A DNA stretch of 64,000 bases from CAYNRG01 sp964399545 (GTDB lineage Bacteria > Bacillota_I > Bacilli_A > Erysipelotrichales > Erysipelotrichaceae), in contig CAYNRG010000002.1 in assembly GCA_964399545.1 (NCBI GenBank), positions 62,001 to 126,000 of the forward strand. The letters run 5' to 3'. This document shows positions 16,122-23,466 of the stretch, one piece after another. The notes under the pieces are model-generated. The model did no database searches and was not told the origin of the DNA. It saw only the letters and a list, made by a program, of their open reading frames with translations. Both the position numbers and the translations under genes were made by a program. Position 1 is the stretch's first letter. Each line of letters starts with the position of its first letter.

Positions 16122-17783
16122 TTACTCAGCAATTGCTAAAGCAGCTTCAACTCCAGCAATTTTTCCAAATACTACCGATGCAGAATATGCACCTGTTTGA
16201 GAAGTAACTTCTCCCGCAGCATAAAGTCCATCTACGACTTCTCCATCAGTATTTAAGACTTGTGCTTGTTCGTTTGCTTTTACTCCACCTTTAGTCATGT
16301 GTGTAGCAGTAACAACTGCAGCACCATAGAATGTTCCTTCTGTTGAAAGCGCACGTTTGTTTTCGAATCCTTCTACTTGGTTTTCTACATTTTCGTTATA
16401 CTCGTTAATTGTATTCATTAAACCTTCGTAGTTTATTTCTAACTTAGTCGCTAACTCTTCTAAGCTAGTTGCGATTGTATAGTATCCAGCAGCGCTGTGT
16501 TTTTGCATTCTATAGAATGAATCATGTCCTTCTTGGTCAGTAATTAAGAAAGCTTTCTCAGGACTTTGTCCTAACGGGTTCCCTTCAGCATCAACTCTTA
16601 TTGTTACATCAGCCCCACCGGTTAAATCTCTTCTAGGAGATAGGATGTTTGTAAATGTAGAGAATACATTCATGTTTTCCATTTGGAAACCATATTCTTC
16701 AAATAGTTTTACATAGTCCCCAGTTGCTCCCATTGCATTAGAAGTTACATACGCAGGTCTATCGCTATCTGCATATTCTTTAACCATTTCTGGGTTATGA
16801 GAGAATCCTCCAGTAGCTAAAATAGTAGCATTAGCTAACACTTTATAAGATTCATTGTTATTGTTTGTAACATTTACTCCAATTACTTTGTCATTGTCAA
16901 AGATAAGCTCTCCACCTTTAGAACCAGTACGAATATCAACTCCTAGACGAATAGCTTCTTTTTCAAGACCAGCTTGGATTACTTCTCCAGCGTATTGATT
17001 AGATTCTGCCATGTGAGAAGTACTTGTATCTCCACCATAAGAGAAGTTTAATTCTACCCCAAAGTCTCTTAACCAAGAATCAAGTTCTGCAGCACCATTA
17101 GACCAAACTTGTAATCTTTCTTCTGTTTCTGTTTGAGTAGGAGTGCTTTTAAAATTTTTAAAATCTTCAGCAGTGATATTCATCCCTCTTTCAGCTTGAG
17201 CTTGAGATTGAATCATATCAAAGAAATTCATATCAAATTTACCATTACCAGATAAGATATCTAATTTTTCTAATAAGATAACATTTACATTAGGATTTGT
17301 TTGTTTTGCACCAATTGCTGCAGCTAAACCAGCAGGTCCTCCACCAACAATGACAATGTCCGTTGCTACATCCTCTAAAGTTTTAGCTTCTTTTTCTGGT
17401 CCTGATGTTGTCATTGTGATTTCAGGGCAGTCTAAACCAGCTGTAACCATTGCAGAAGAAACAGCTTTTTTTACAGCGTAAGAAGTAAATGTAGCTGATG
17501 TAACTGAATCTACTACAGGACTGTTTGCTTCAATAATTCTTTCAATAATAATTGGAAAAGCGCGATCAGCTAAAACCCCTGTTTCAGCATGGTCTAAGAT
17601 AGTGATGTCAGTAATTTGATCCCCATCAAATTGCACAGACAACTTTACTTCCCCTCCATATCCGAAAGCAGTTTCTTCAACAGTTACGTCCGTACTAGAA
17701 GTGTTTTTGCTTTCATCTGAACTACAAGCTGCTAAGCTTATTGATAAAACTAAACTAAGCATTAAAATAAATATTTTTTTCAT
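16122..17783 (-). CDS. Secreted FMN/FAD flavoprotein reductase, divergent active site
   Basis: A 553-residue lipoprotein (signal peptide ending SISLAAC) with an FMN-binding domain at residues 40-125 and a FAD_binding_2 domain from about 140 (TDIVIVGGGPAGLAAAIGA, a Rossmann dinucleotide site). This is the layout of extracytoplasmic fumarate-reductase-type enzymes. The flavin-attachment motif reads DSVTSATFTS, with Ser in place of the usual Gly. In the FAD domain the usual HP, LRGDG and ANRLGGN motifs are missing; THMTKGG and GLYAAGEVTSQTGAYSASVVFG are found instead. So the acceptor is probably not fumarate. It could receive electrons from the iron-sulfur operon just upstream. Substrate unknown. 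Confidence 0.8.
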   Translation of the reverse strand: MKKIFILMLSLVLSISLAACSSDESKNTSSTDVTVEETAFGYGGEVKLSVQFDGDQITDITILDHAETGVLADRAFPIIIERIIEANSPVVDSVTSATFTSYAVKKAVSSAMVTAGLDCPEITMTTSGPEKEAKTLEDVATDIVIVGGGPAGLAAAIGAKQTNPNVNVILLEKLDILSGNGKFDMNFFDMIQSQAQAERGMNITAEDFKNFKSTPTQTETEERLQVWSNGAAELDSWLRDFGVELNFSYGGDTSTSHMAESNQYAGEVIQAGLEKEAIRLGVDIRTGSKGGELIFDNDKVIGVNVTNNNNESYKVLANATILATGGFSHNPEMVKEYADSDRPAYVTSNAMGATGDYVKLFEEYGFQMENMNVFSTFTNILSPRRDLTGGADVTIRVDAEGNPLGQSPEKAFLITDQEGHDSFYRMQKHSAAGYYTIATSLEELATKLEINYEGLMNTINEYNENVENQVEGFENKRALSTEGTFYGAAVVTATHMTKGGVKANEQAQVLNTDGEVVDGLYAAGEVTSQTGAYSASVVFGKIAGVEAALAIAE

Positions 17784-17915
17784 AAAATCTCCCTCCGAAT
17801 TTCAAATCAAATGATATCAAAATAACGAAGTGCTGTCAATAAAACTAGTTATATAAAGGTATATATTTAATTTTATAATATTTATAATGGTAAAGTATAT
17901 AATTTTTGGACACAT

Positions 17916-17953
17916 AAAAAAAGAACTGAACAAAACTTTGTTTGCCAGCTCCA
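17916..17953 (-). terminator. Terminator after the ferredoxin operon
   Basis: Stem GAACTGAACAAA paired with TTTGTTTGCCAGCTC (small mismatches); the A run at 17916-17922 is a T run on the minus strand. It ends the 19.2-18.0 kb operon before the flavoprotein gene, so the two are separate transcripts. Confidence 0.7.
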
Positions 17954-17966
17954 TGTAAGGATAGAG

Positions 17967-18161
17967 TTAATTTTCGATAATTTCAAAAGCGCCTTTTGGA
18001 CAGAAGCTCATACATTTTCCGCAAAGGATGCAAAGGTTCTCATCTACTTGTGGTAAATCGAAATTACTTTTTTGAGAAATAGCTTGTTTTGGACAAATCG
18101 CCATTGCAGGACAACGATGATCTTGAGGACATTTGTTTTTATTGACAATCATTTTTTTCAT
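17967..18161 (-). CDS. 4Fe-4S ferredoxin-like protein with CPQDH motif
   Basis: 64-residue iron-sulfur protein. The second cluster motif is canonical: CILCGKCMSFCPKGAF. The first is unusual: NKCPQDHRCPAMAICPKQAI, where cysteines are five residues apart instead of two, a pattern I have seen in small ferredoxins next to ArsR regulators. It probably holds one normal 4Fe-4S cluster plus a variant site. It is the last gene of an operon with an ArsR regulator 12 bp upstream. GAGGAATTCT serves as RBS. It likely passes electrons in the cytoplasm; the partner is unknown. Confidence 0.85.
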   Translation of the reverse strand: MKKMIVNKNKCPQDHRCPAMAICPKQAISQKSNFDLPQVDENLCILCGKCMSFCPKGAFEIIEN

Positions 18162-18173
18162 GAGAATTCCTCC

Positions 18174-18455
18174 TTAATTGCAATAGTATTTTTTTAGAAC
18201 ATGAATAATTTCTTCTACTCGATGATCGGTAATAGAATAAATAACATGTTGCCCATTTTTGGTGTAATCTAAAATTTTGTGTGCTTTTAACAAGCTTAGG
18301 TGTTGAGAGAGTGCAGACTGTGTAATTCCTGAAACGACATTGGATAATTCACTTACAGACATTGGTTTATCCATTAAGGCACAGAAAATCATTAGCCGAT
18401 TTTCGTTTGCAAGGACTTTTAATAATTCTGCAATTTCTTTTGCTCTTTCTTCCAT
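18174..18455 (-). CDS. ArsR family transcriptional repressor
   Basis: 93-residue winged-helix regulator: ELLKVLANENRLMIFCALMD, then the recognition region ITQSALSQHLSLLKAHKILD, then the wing TKNGQHVIYSITDHRV. The pattern is typical of the ArsR/SmtB family. Cysteines are few (FCALM and the C-terminal YYCN), and the classic ELCVCDL metal site is replaced by MSVSELSNV, so the signal may be redox or another ligand rather than arsenite. I chose the ATG at 18453-18455 with AAGGAAG upstream. The start lies inside the 3' end of the membrane iron-sulfur gene (37 bp overlap). It probably binds the inverted repeat at the operon promoter. Confidence 0.88.
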   Translation of the reverse strand: MEERAKEIAELLKVLANENRLMIFCALMDKPMSVSELSNVVSGITQSALSQHLSLLKAHKILDYTKNGQHVIYSITDHRVEEIIHVLKKYYCN

Positions 18456-19036
18456 TGTTCTACTTCCTTTCCATGTTTTAATTGGCAGATTCCTTGAGTC
18501 ATAGTTCCCATAGGGCAATAAACACACCAAGACCGTGGTTTATAAAGAACCATAGTAAAGATTCCGAGAATTGTTGAAGTCAACATTACGCTATAAAATC
18601 CAAAAGCGAATTGAGCAATCCAAGGAGATACCAGGGAGGTGTTTGTCCAGTTCCAAGGCAACTTAAAAACCCAAAGTAGAGTAATCATCTCTTTTAAAGT
18701 AGAACCAGAAAAAACAAGGTAAGTGCTATAAATCATGAGCATAAACATTGTCATGAAAAAAGCCAAAAACCCATATCGAAACCATGCTGAATATAAAAAT
18801 TTAGGGGGCGCTTTTTTAGAGGAAAGGTTCAGTTTATCCCCTAACATTAAGAACAATTGACCCCGCCCACAATATTTATTGCAGTAAATTTTACCCTTAC
18901 CAAGAAGGGAAAGGGCTAAAGGGGTAATAAAACAAATCATTCCTAACCAAGCAAACAGGATATTAAAGAATCCTAGCATTAAATAAAGTAGAGATAGGAT
19001 CCATAAATAATCATACCACTGTTTTTGTTTTTTCAT
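18419..19036 (-). CDS. NapH/NosR-like membrane iron-sulfur protein
   Basis: 205-residue membrane protein with about five hydrophobic segments. A CNKYCGRGQL motif follows the first helices (near residue 53), and CVYCPMGTMTQGIC lies after the last helix (near 172-185). These paired cysteine motifs between helices are typical of NapH, NosR and RnfD-like redox proteins that move electrons from quinol or ferredoxin to outer enzymes. It overlaps the upstream ferredoxin gene by 4 bp and the ArsR gene by 37 bp. In context it may feed electrons across the membrane to a flavin reductase such as the 16-kb protein; this is inference. Confidence 0.8.
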   Translation of the reverse strand: MKKQKQWYDYLWILSLLYLMLGFFNILFAWLGMICFITPLALSLLGKGKIYCNKYCGRGQLFLMLGDKLNLSSKKAPPKFLYSAWFRYGFLAFFMTMFMLMIYSTYLVFSGSTLKEMITLLWVFKLPWNWTNTSLVSPWIAQFAFGFYSVMLTSTILGIFTMVLYKPRSWCVYCPMGTMTQGICQLKHGKEVEQWKKEQKKLQNY

Positions 19037-19239
19037 ATAGAAACCTCCTCTTTTTTTTCAATAGTAATAATTTCTGCAGGACAAACTTGAGCACATCGGC
19101 CACAGCCTACGCAACGGTCATCCACAACCGCAACAACCCCTTTTAAAACTGTAATTGATCCTAAAGGGCAATGATTAGCACAGTTTCCACAGGCTACGCA
19201 ACCATCGTGAACGACCGCTGTTTTTTTTAGATGAGACAT
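19033..19239 (-). CDS. 2x[4Fe-4S] ferredoxin
   Basis: 68-residue bacterial ferredoxin with two complete motifs, CVACGNCANHCPLGSI near residue 14 and CVGCGRCAQVCPAEII near residue 43. Each supplies three cysteines plus the distant CP cysteine. It is first in the operon ferredoxin - NapH-like - ArsR - ferredoxin, overlapping the next gene by 4 bp (ATGA). AGGAGG is just upstream of the ATG. It probably gives electrons to the membrane protein encoded next. Confidence 0.93.
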   Translation of the reverse strand: MSHLKKTAVVHDGCVACGNCANHCPLGSITVLKGVVAVVDDRCVGCGRCAQVCPAEIITIEKKEEVSI

Positions 19240-19253
19240 AAAAAACCTCCTTA

Positions 19254-19303
19254 ATTAGTAAATAAGACATTACTAATATACTAATATATAAGTTGATTGT
19301 CAA
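19254..19303 (-). promoter_or_regulatory. Promoter and ArsR-type operator of the ferredoxin operon
   Basis: The minus strand carries a perfect -35 TTGACA (19298-19303), 17 bases, then -10 TATATT (19275-19280). A perfect inverted repeat ATTAGTAA-N8-TTACTAAT (19254-19261 and 19270-19277) overlaps the -10 and start site. A repressor bound there would block the polymerase, so the operon's own ArsR protein is the obvious candidate. Confidence 0.75.
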
Positions 19304-19408
19304 CAGAATATTGAAATAATTTTAAATTACCTTTTTATGGAAGTCATCAAAATTGAAATATTATTATAAAAAATATATAATAATATAAAGATAAGGGGGA
19401 GTTAGAAT

Positions 19409-19861
19409 ATGAAAGAATTTAAAAGAAGCAAGTTTATCATGATAAAGGACTTGGCTCAGACACTTTTAGGAAGCGCGGTTCTTTTTGTGTTGATCTTTGG
19501 TGTGTTAGCTTTTATTGAAGAGGTTGGGGAGGTTCGTATAAGGTTAGAAATTGCAATAGTCATTAGTGGCGTGATTGCAATACTTGTTTGGTTATGGGCT
19601 GTTCGACGTATTGTTGTACATGAGAATATACGAGTTACAGTTGATGGAGATGATTTCTATTTTTATCAAAGAAATCAAGAAAAATATCATTTTCGAATTA
19701 GTGAAGTAAAAATGCATAGCCGAATAAAAACACGTGGAGGAGACAGTGAATGTCGCCTAGAAGTTATTGATGAACAAGGAAAAAGAGTCTATATTGATTG
19801 TAGTCCTTTAGGAAAAAGTCGATATTATGGACTTTTAGAAGCATTGAACTTCAATTTTTAA
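19409..19861 (+). CDS. Hypothetical membrane protein with small cytoplasmic domain
   Basis: 150-residue protein with two membrane helices near the N-terminus (TLLGSAVLFVLIFGVLAFI and IAIVISGVIAILVWLWAV), then a soluble beta-rich domain (VTVDGDDFYFYQRNQEKYHF and LEVIDEQGKRVYIDCSPLG). The layout resembles small bacterial PH-like membrane proteins, but I cannot name a family. GGGGGA lies upstream of the ATG. It is a single gene ending in a terminator. Confidence 0.75.
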   Translation: MKEFKRSKFIMIKDLAQTLLGSAVLFVLIFGVLAFIEEVGEVRIRLEIAIVISGVIAILVWLWAVRRIVVHENIRVTVDGDDFYFYQRNQEKYHFRISEVKMHSRIKTRGGDSECRLEVIDEQGKRVYIDCSPLGKSRYYGLLEALNFNF

Positions 19862-19884
19862 TACCATAAAAATAGAAGAATAAA

Positions 19885-19915
19885 GAAAACGAACCGCTTA
19901 TAAGGTTCGTTTTTT
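19885..19915 (+). terminator. Intrinsic terminator
   Basis: Stem AAACGAACC with GGTTCGTTT, 8-base loop, then a T run. It ends the preceding plus-strand gene and, with an A run on the left, may partly act on the opposite strand. Confidence 0.85.
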
Positions 19916-19978
19916 AATAGTCGATAGATCTTCCATCAATAAATTCAGTTTATTAGCTTATCTCGGAACATTAGGGAA

Positions 19979-21661
19979 CTAGCTATAGAAAGGATTTGGA
20001 TCCTCATTGCTTAATGCAAGGTTAATGATTGCCGCATCCTCATGATCAATTCTATTCTCAAGTTGTCGCTGTTGCTTGTAGGTTCCAGACTTGATAAGTT
20101 TGGTGTAAATCTCCATGAGTTCGTAAAAATACTCTCTTTTTTCAGGATGGGCAGTTTCGAATAAATAAGTTAACTTCTCCATGTAGTAGTTTTGACGTTC
20201 TTGCTGGCGATCAATATGTTTGATTGAATTCAATTCCTGGATGAGCTCTTCTTTATCTTTTTCCTCTAAGTTCGTATCGTGGTGAATGAAAATTTCTTCC
20301 TCGAGGTTCATAGCAAGGTTTTGAACCTTCACTTTGAGGATAGAATTGATATCATAAGTGAAGGAGACAATGATGACATCCTTAGTGCTCGAACATGGAA
20401 CTTTAATATTACCCAAGAAAGTATTGCGATCAACATCGAAGTGTTCTCCTTGGAATACCCTAATATTGACTTGGGTTTGTTTTTCGGAGTAAGGGGAGTA
20501 GATTCCTGACTTGGTTATAGGAAGGGTAGAATTCCTAGGGATTAGAACCTCAAAATGCCTTTGATCATCGAGTGAGCTGTAGACGCTAAGTCCAAGGCTG
20601 AAAGGACAAACATCGGTAAGAACGATATCTGACATCGTTTCATGCCCACTAACTACTCCGCTATATAAAACAACTCCCTTTGCTACAGCAAGGTCACAGT
20701 CTCTCTTTAAAGTAATCATTTTATTCTCTTCGGTAGTTGAAAGTAGGGTATAGATATATTTTCGGAAGGCATAAAGGTTACTTCCACCACCGATAAAGAT
20801 AATATTTTCTAGGAGGTTGATATCATGGATGGACGCATCGCGTAAGGCTTTGATAAAAATGGGATAGATACGTTCGTTAACGGAAGATAATTGAGTGTAG
20901 TACTCTTCAAAGGAAATGGGAATCTTTTTCCCTTGACACTCGATTACTGTTACAGCAGAATCGTTTGTGAGACGCATTTTCGCATGCTCACAGAGATTAA
21001 CTAATTCTTCGGTCTCGGTGATGGCTCCTTTTTTGCAGCACAGGTCTACAAGGGCATTGGTATAATCTTGGCCTCCAAGATTAATATCACCTGCAATAGA
21101 TAAAATTTCAAATACTTGTTCAAAACATTCCATAATGGAAATATCAAAAGTTCCTCCTCCCATATCTAAAATGATAGTTTTATTGAAACTTGTAACCTCA
21201 CGATTAGAGTAAATGGCTGCGGCACTAGGTTCATTTAAAATCTGAATAACATTTAGTCCTGCAAGACGCCCTGCTTTTTTAGTTTCATAACGTTGGCTCT
21301 CATTGAAGTAAGCGGGAACGGAAATAATAACACCATCAACTTCATGGTTATATTGAGAGGTAAAGTCACTCACAAGTTTTTGTAAGATAAAGCTAGAGAG
21401 GTGAGTAGGCGTATATTGTTTACCATTAACGGTGTAGATAGTTTTTGTTCCTAGTTCACGTTTAAACATCTCAAAAGTTCTCTCTGGGTGAGTGAGAAGC
21501 CGTTGTTTAGCTTGAACTCCTACAAGGACATTTCCTTCTTCATCAATATGGACCACAGAAGGGGTCATCATACTTTCAAATTCATTTTGAACTAAATTAA
21601 TGGTTCCATCATAGAATCCAATTAATGAACTTTTGGTACCTAAGTCTATTCCGAGTATCAT
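19979..21661 (-). CDS. Accessory Hsp70 (DnaK-like) ATPase
   Basis: 560-residue Hsp70. The nucleotide-binding domain is intact: ILGIDLGTKSSLIGFYDG at the start, VIISVPAYFNESQRYETKKA near residue 135, ILNEPSAAAIYSN near 165, LDMGGGTFDISIMECF near 180 and the adenosine motif IFIGGGSNLYAFRKYI near 305. The substrate-binding beta domain follows (SLGLSVYSSLDDQRHFEVLI). The C-terminal lid is short and unlike DnaK, with no GGxG-rich tail. I chose the ATG at 21659-21661 (MILGIDLG) with AAAGGAG upstream, 2 bp after the J-like gene. DnaK itself is usually with grpE and dnaJ, so this is a second, specialised chaperone. Confidence 0.88.
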   Translation of the reverse strand: MILGIDLGTKSSLIGFYDGTINLVQNEFESMMTPSVVHIDEEGNVLVGVQAKQRLLTHPERTFEMFKRELGTKTIYTVNGKQYTPTHLSSFILQKLVSDFTSQYNHEVDGVIISVPAYFNESQRYETKKAGRLAGLNVIQILNEPSAAAIYSNREVTSFNKTIILDMGGGTFDISIMECFEQVFEILSIAGDINLGGQDYTNALVDLCCKKGAITETEELVNLCEHAKMRLTNDSAVTVIECQGKKIPISFEEYYTQLSSVNERIYPIFIKALRDASIHDINLLENIIFIGGGSNLYAFRKYIYTLLSTTEENKMITLKRDCDLAVAKGVVLYSGVVSGHETMSDIVLTDVCPFSLGLSVYSSLDDQRHFEVLIPRNSTLPITKSGIYSPYSEKQTQVNIRVFQGEHFDVDRNTFLGNIKVPCSSTKDVIIVSFTYDINSILKVKVQNLAMNLEEEIFIHHDTNLEEKDKEELIQELNSIKHIDRQQERQNYYMEKLTYLFETAHPEKREYFYELMEIYTKLIKSGTYKQQRQLENRIDHEDAAIINLALSNEDPNPFYS

Positions 21662-21663
21662 AG

Positions 21664-23280
21664 TTAATTCTCCTTTATTGGGCAAAGAATATCTTGAGTT
21701 GAAGATATTTTATAATTAAGATAGTTTTTGTCGGACCACAGGCTGGAGTCGAAGTGAAGTTCAACTCCATTTGGGGTCGCATTGATATTTTTAATCTGTG
21801 TTTCATTGAAGTAAAAATTATCGAGCTCTAATTTATCCGTTGATCGAATTGAAATAGTAATTTGACTATCATCGATATTAATGGAAGAAATAGAGAGGGA
21901 TACATCTGTGTTCACAGGGAAGCAAGGTGTATAATAAAAGTCGATTTTTACCCGTTGTTCTTGTTCCAGTTTATCCATGGCTAGACGTTCTTCTATACTG
22001 AAACCTAAATCAGGTGGGTTAGCTGGAATATTTTTCTTGATTGACAAAAATTGAGGGAATACTGTCGTTATAAAAAATAACATAGCAGAAAGATAGATAA
22101 ACAGCAGGAGATTTTTTTTCTGAGTGTGGTTGTTGAGCACATTGGAGTTTGTGTTGTGGATTATCAAAGCTTTTTGAATATCATTGTAGGTTGTCCAATG
22201 GAAGCTCTTAAGGGTTATATGGGACAAAGTTTTAACCAAGATTAAATTTTCATAAACATCCTCCACTGAACTTAATTCCTTTATGGCAGGATCATTGTTG
22301 AGTAGCAGGCGAATTCTTTCTGTTTGGTAGCCTGTTGGAAAATTTCCATTAAGAAAATGATTAGAATAAGATTTGAATATATCTTCTGAAACGGTAAGGG
22401 TAGACAGGGAGTGTAGGAAAAATTCCTCTTTCTTATCGTCACTTAAAACACTCGCTAGAAGAAGGTTTTTTTCTGTAGAATTATAGTAGGCTAATTGCTT
22501 TCCGTTCAAGGAGTTTACAAAAGTTTTGAAGACTTCTTTCTTTTTTTTGTGTAGAGGCTTAAGAATATTTTGATCTAGGTAGTTGAATGGGTAGCTAAAT
22601 CCGGTAGTGGTAATAATTTTTTCGAAGAGTTCCTCTGCTTCTATACCGGAACTTTTAAAATATTGTTGTTCCAACTCTGTGAATAAATCCCAATATTTAT
22701 CCGATGGATTGCGAACGCCATTTGAACAAAGAAAGGCCTTAAAAATGGAGATAACAGAAGGGTCGCAATAGTTTTGAAAAAGGTCTAACATTTTATGCTG
22801 TGAAAGAAATTTCTGTGTGGTAGCATAGAACGTAACTACTTCGGTATAAGGATCATAAGGGTCACAGAAAGCTTTCTGAAAAAAATAAGGAAGAATCTCT
22901 TCTTTTAAAATAATTCGCTTATGGGTATTTCTTGGATAGTTAAATTCCATATCATGTAAAGTTAAATGTTGAGAATAGGATTTAGAGGTTTCTTTTGATG
23001 CTGAGGTGCCGTATAAAGGGACATTATTCTTTGGGGCAGCAGGTGAAGGATGAGGGGGTTCAAATGAAGAATTGGATATGGAATCCGAAGAAGTTTCTTC
23101 ATCTTGGAAAACCTTTAACAAACGATGATACGCTTGATTAAGTTCTTGAAACTCTACAGGATAATGAGTAGGTTTATATTTTTTAACTAGCTTTGCATAA
23201 GCTATTTTCAATTCTTGGATAGAGGATGTTTCATCCAAATTAAAAATCTCATAATCTGATTTATTATTAAACTCTCCCAT
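21664..23280 (-). CDS. Membrane-anchored J-like protein lacking HPD
   Basis: 538-residue protein. The first 60 residues resemble a J domain (DYEIFNLDETSSIQELKIAY, then AKLVKKYKPTHYPVEFQELN), but the HPD tripeptide needed to stimulate Hsp70 ATPase is replaced by KPT. Residues about 80-110 are Ser/Pro-rich. The middle part is alpha-helical with no domain I recognise. One membrane helix lies near residue 390-412 (LLLFIYLSAMLFFITTVFP), leaving about 120 residues, probably beta-rich, outside the membrane. The start is at 23278-23280 with GGAGGG upstream; a start four codons earlier lacks an RBS. It directly precedes the Hsp70 gene, so they are probably partners. Confidence 0.75.
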   Translation of the reverse strand: MGEFNNKSDYEIFNLDETSSIQELKIAYAKLVKKYKPTHYPVEFQELNQAYHRLLKVFQDEETSSDSISNSSFEPPHPSPAAPKNNVPLYGTSASKETSKSYSQHLTLHDMEFNYPRNTHKRIILKEEILPYFFQKAFCDPYDPYTEVVTFYATTQKFLSQHKMLDLFQNYCDPSVISIFKAFLCSNGVRNPSDKYWDLFTELEQQYFKSSGIEAEELFEKIITTTGFSYPFNYLDQNILKPLHKKKKEVFKTFVNSLNGKQLAYYNSTEKNLLLASVLSDDKKEEFFLHSLSTLTVSEDIFKSYSNHFLNGNFPTGYQTERIRLLLNNDPAIKELSSVEDVYENLILVKTLSHITLKSFHWTTYNDIQKALIIHNTNSNVLNNHTQKKNLLLFIYLSAMLFFITTVFPQFLSIKKNIPANPPDLGFSIEERLAMDKLEQEQRVKIDFYYTPCFPVNTDVSLSISSINIDDSQITISIRSTDKLELDNFYFNETQIKNINATPNGVELHFDSSLWSDKNYLNYKISSTQDILCPIKEN

Positions 23281-23432
23281 AAGACCCTCCATGATTGTTT
23301 AGTTAATTATCTATAATATAAAATTATAGCATAGATGAGTCAAAGAAGATACCAGCAAGGAGAAAGTTTCAATTTAAGATATAAGAAAGGGTAAATTTTA
23401 TCTCAAAGTTAAGGAGAAAAGCAGTATAGAAA

Positions 23433-23458
23433 GAAAAAAACGCTCAAGAAGAGCGCTA
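23433..23458 (-). terminator. Intrinsic terminator after gpmI
   Basis: Stem AGCGCTC with GAGCG(C)T around TTCTT, followed on the minus strand by a run of seven T. It lies 9 bp after the gpmI stop. Confidence 0.8.
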
Positions 23459-23466
23459 AATCTTTT

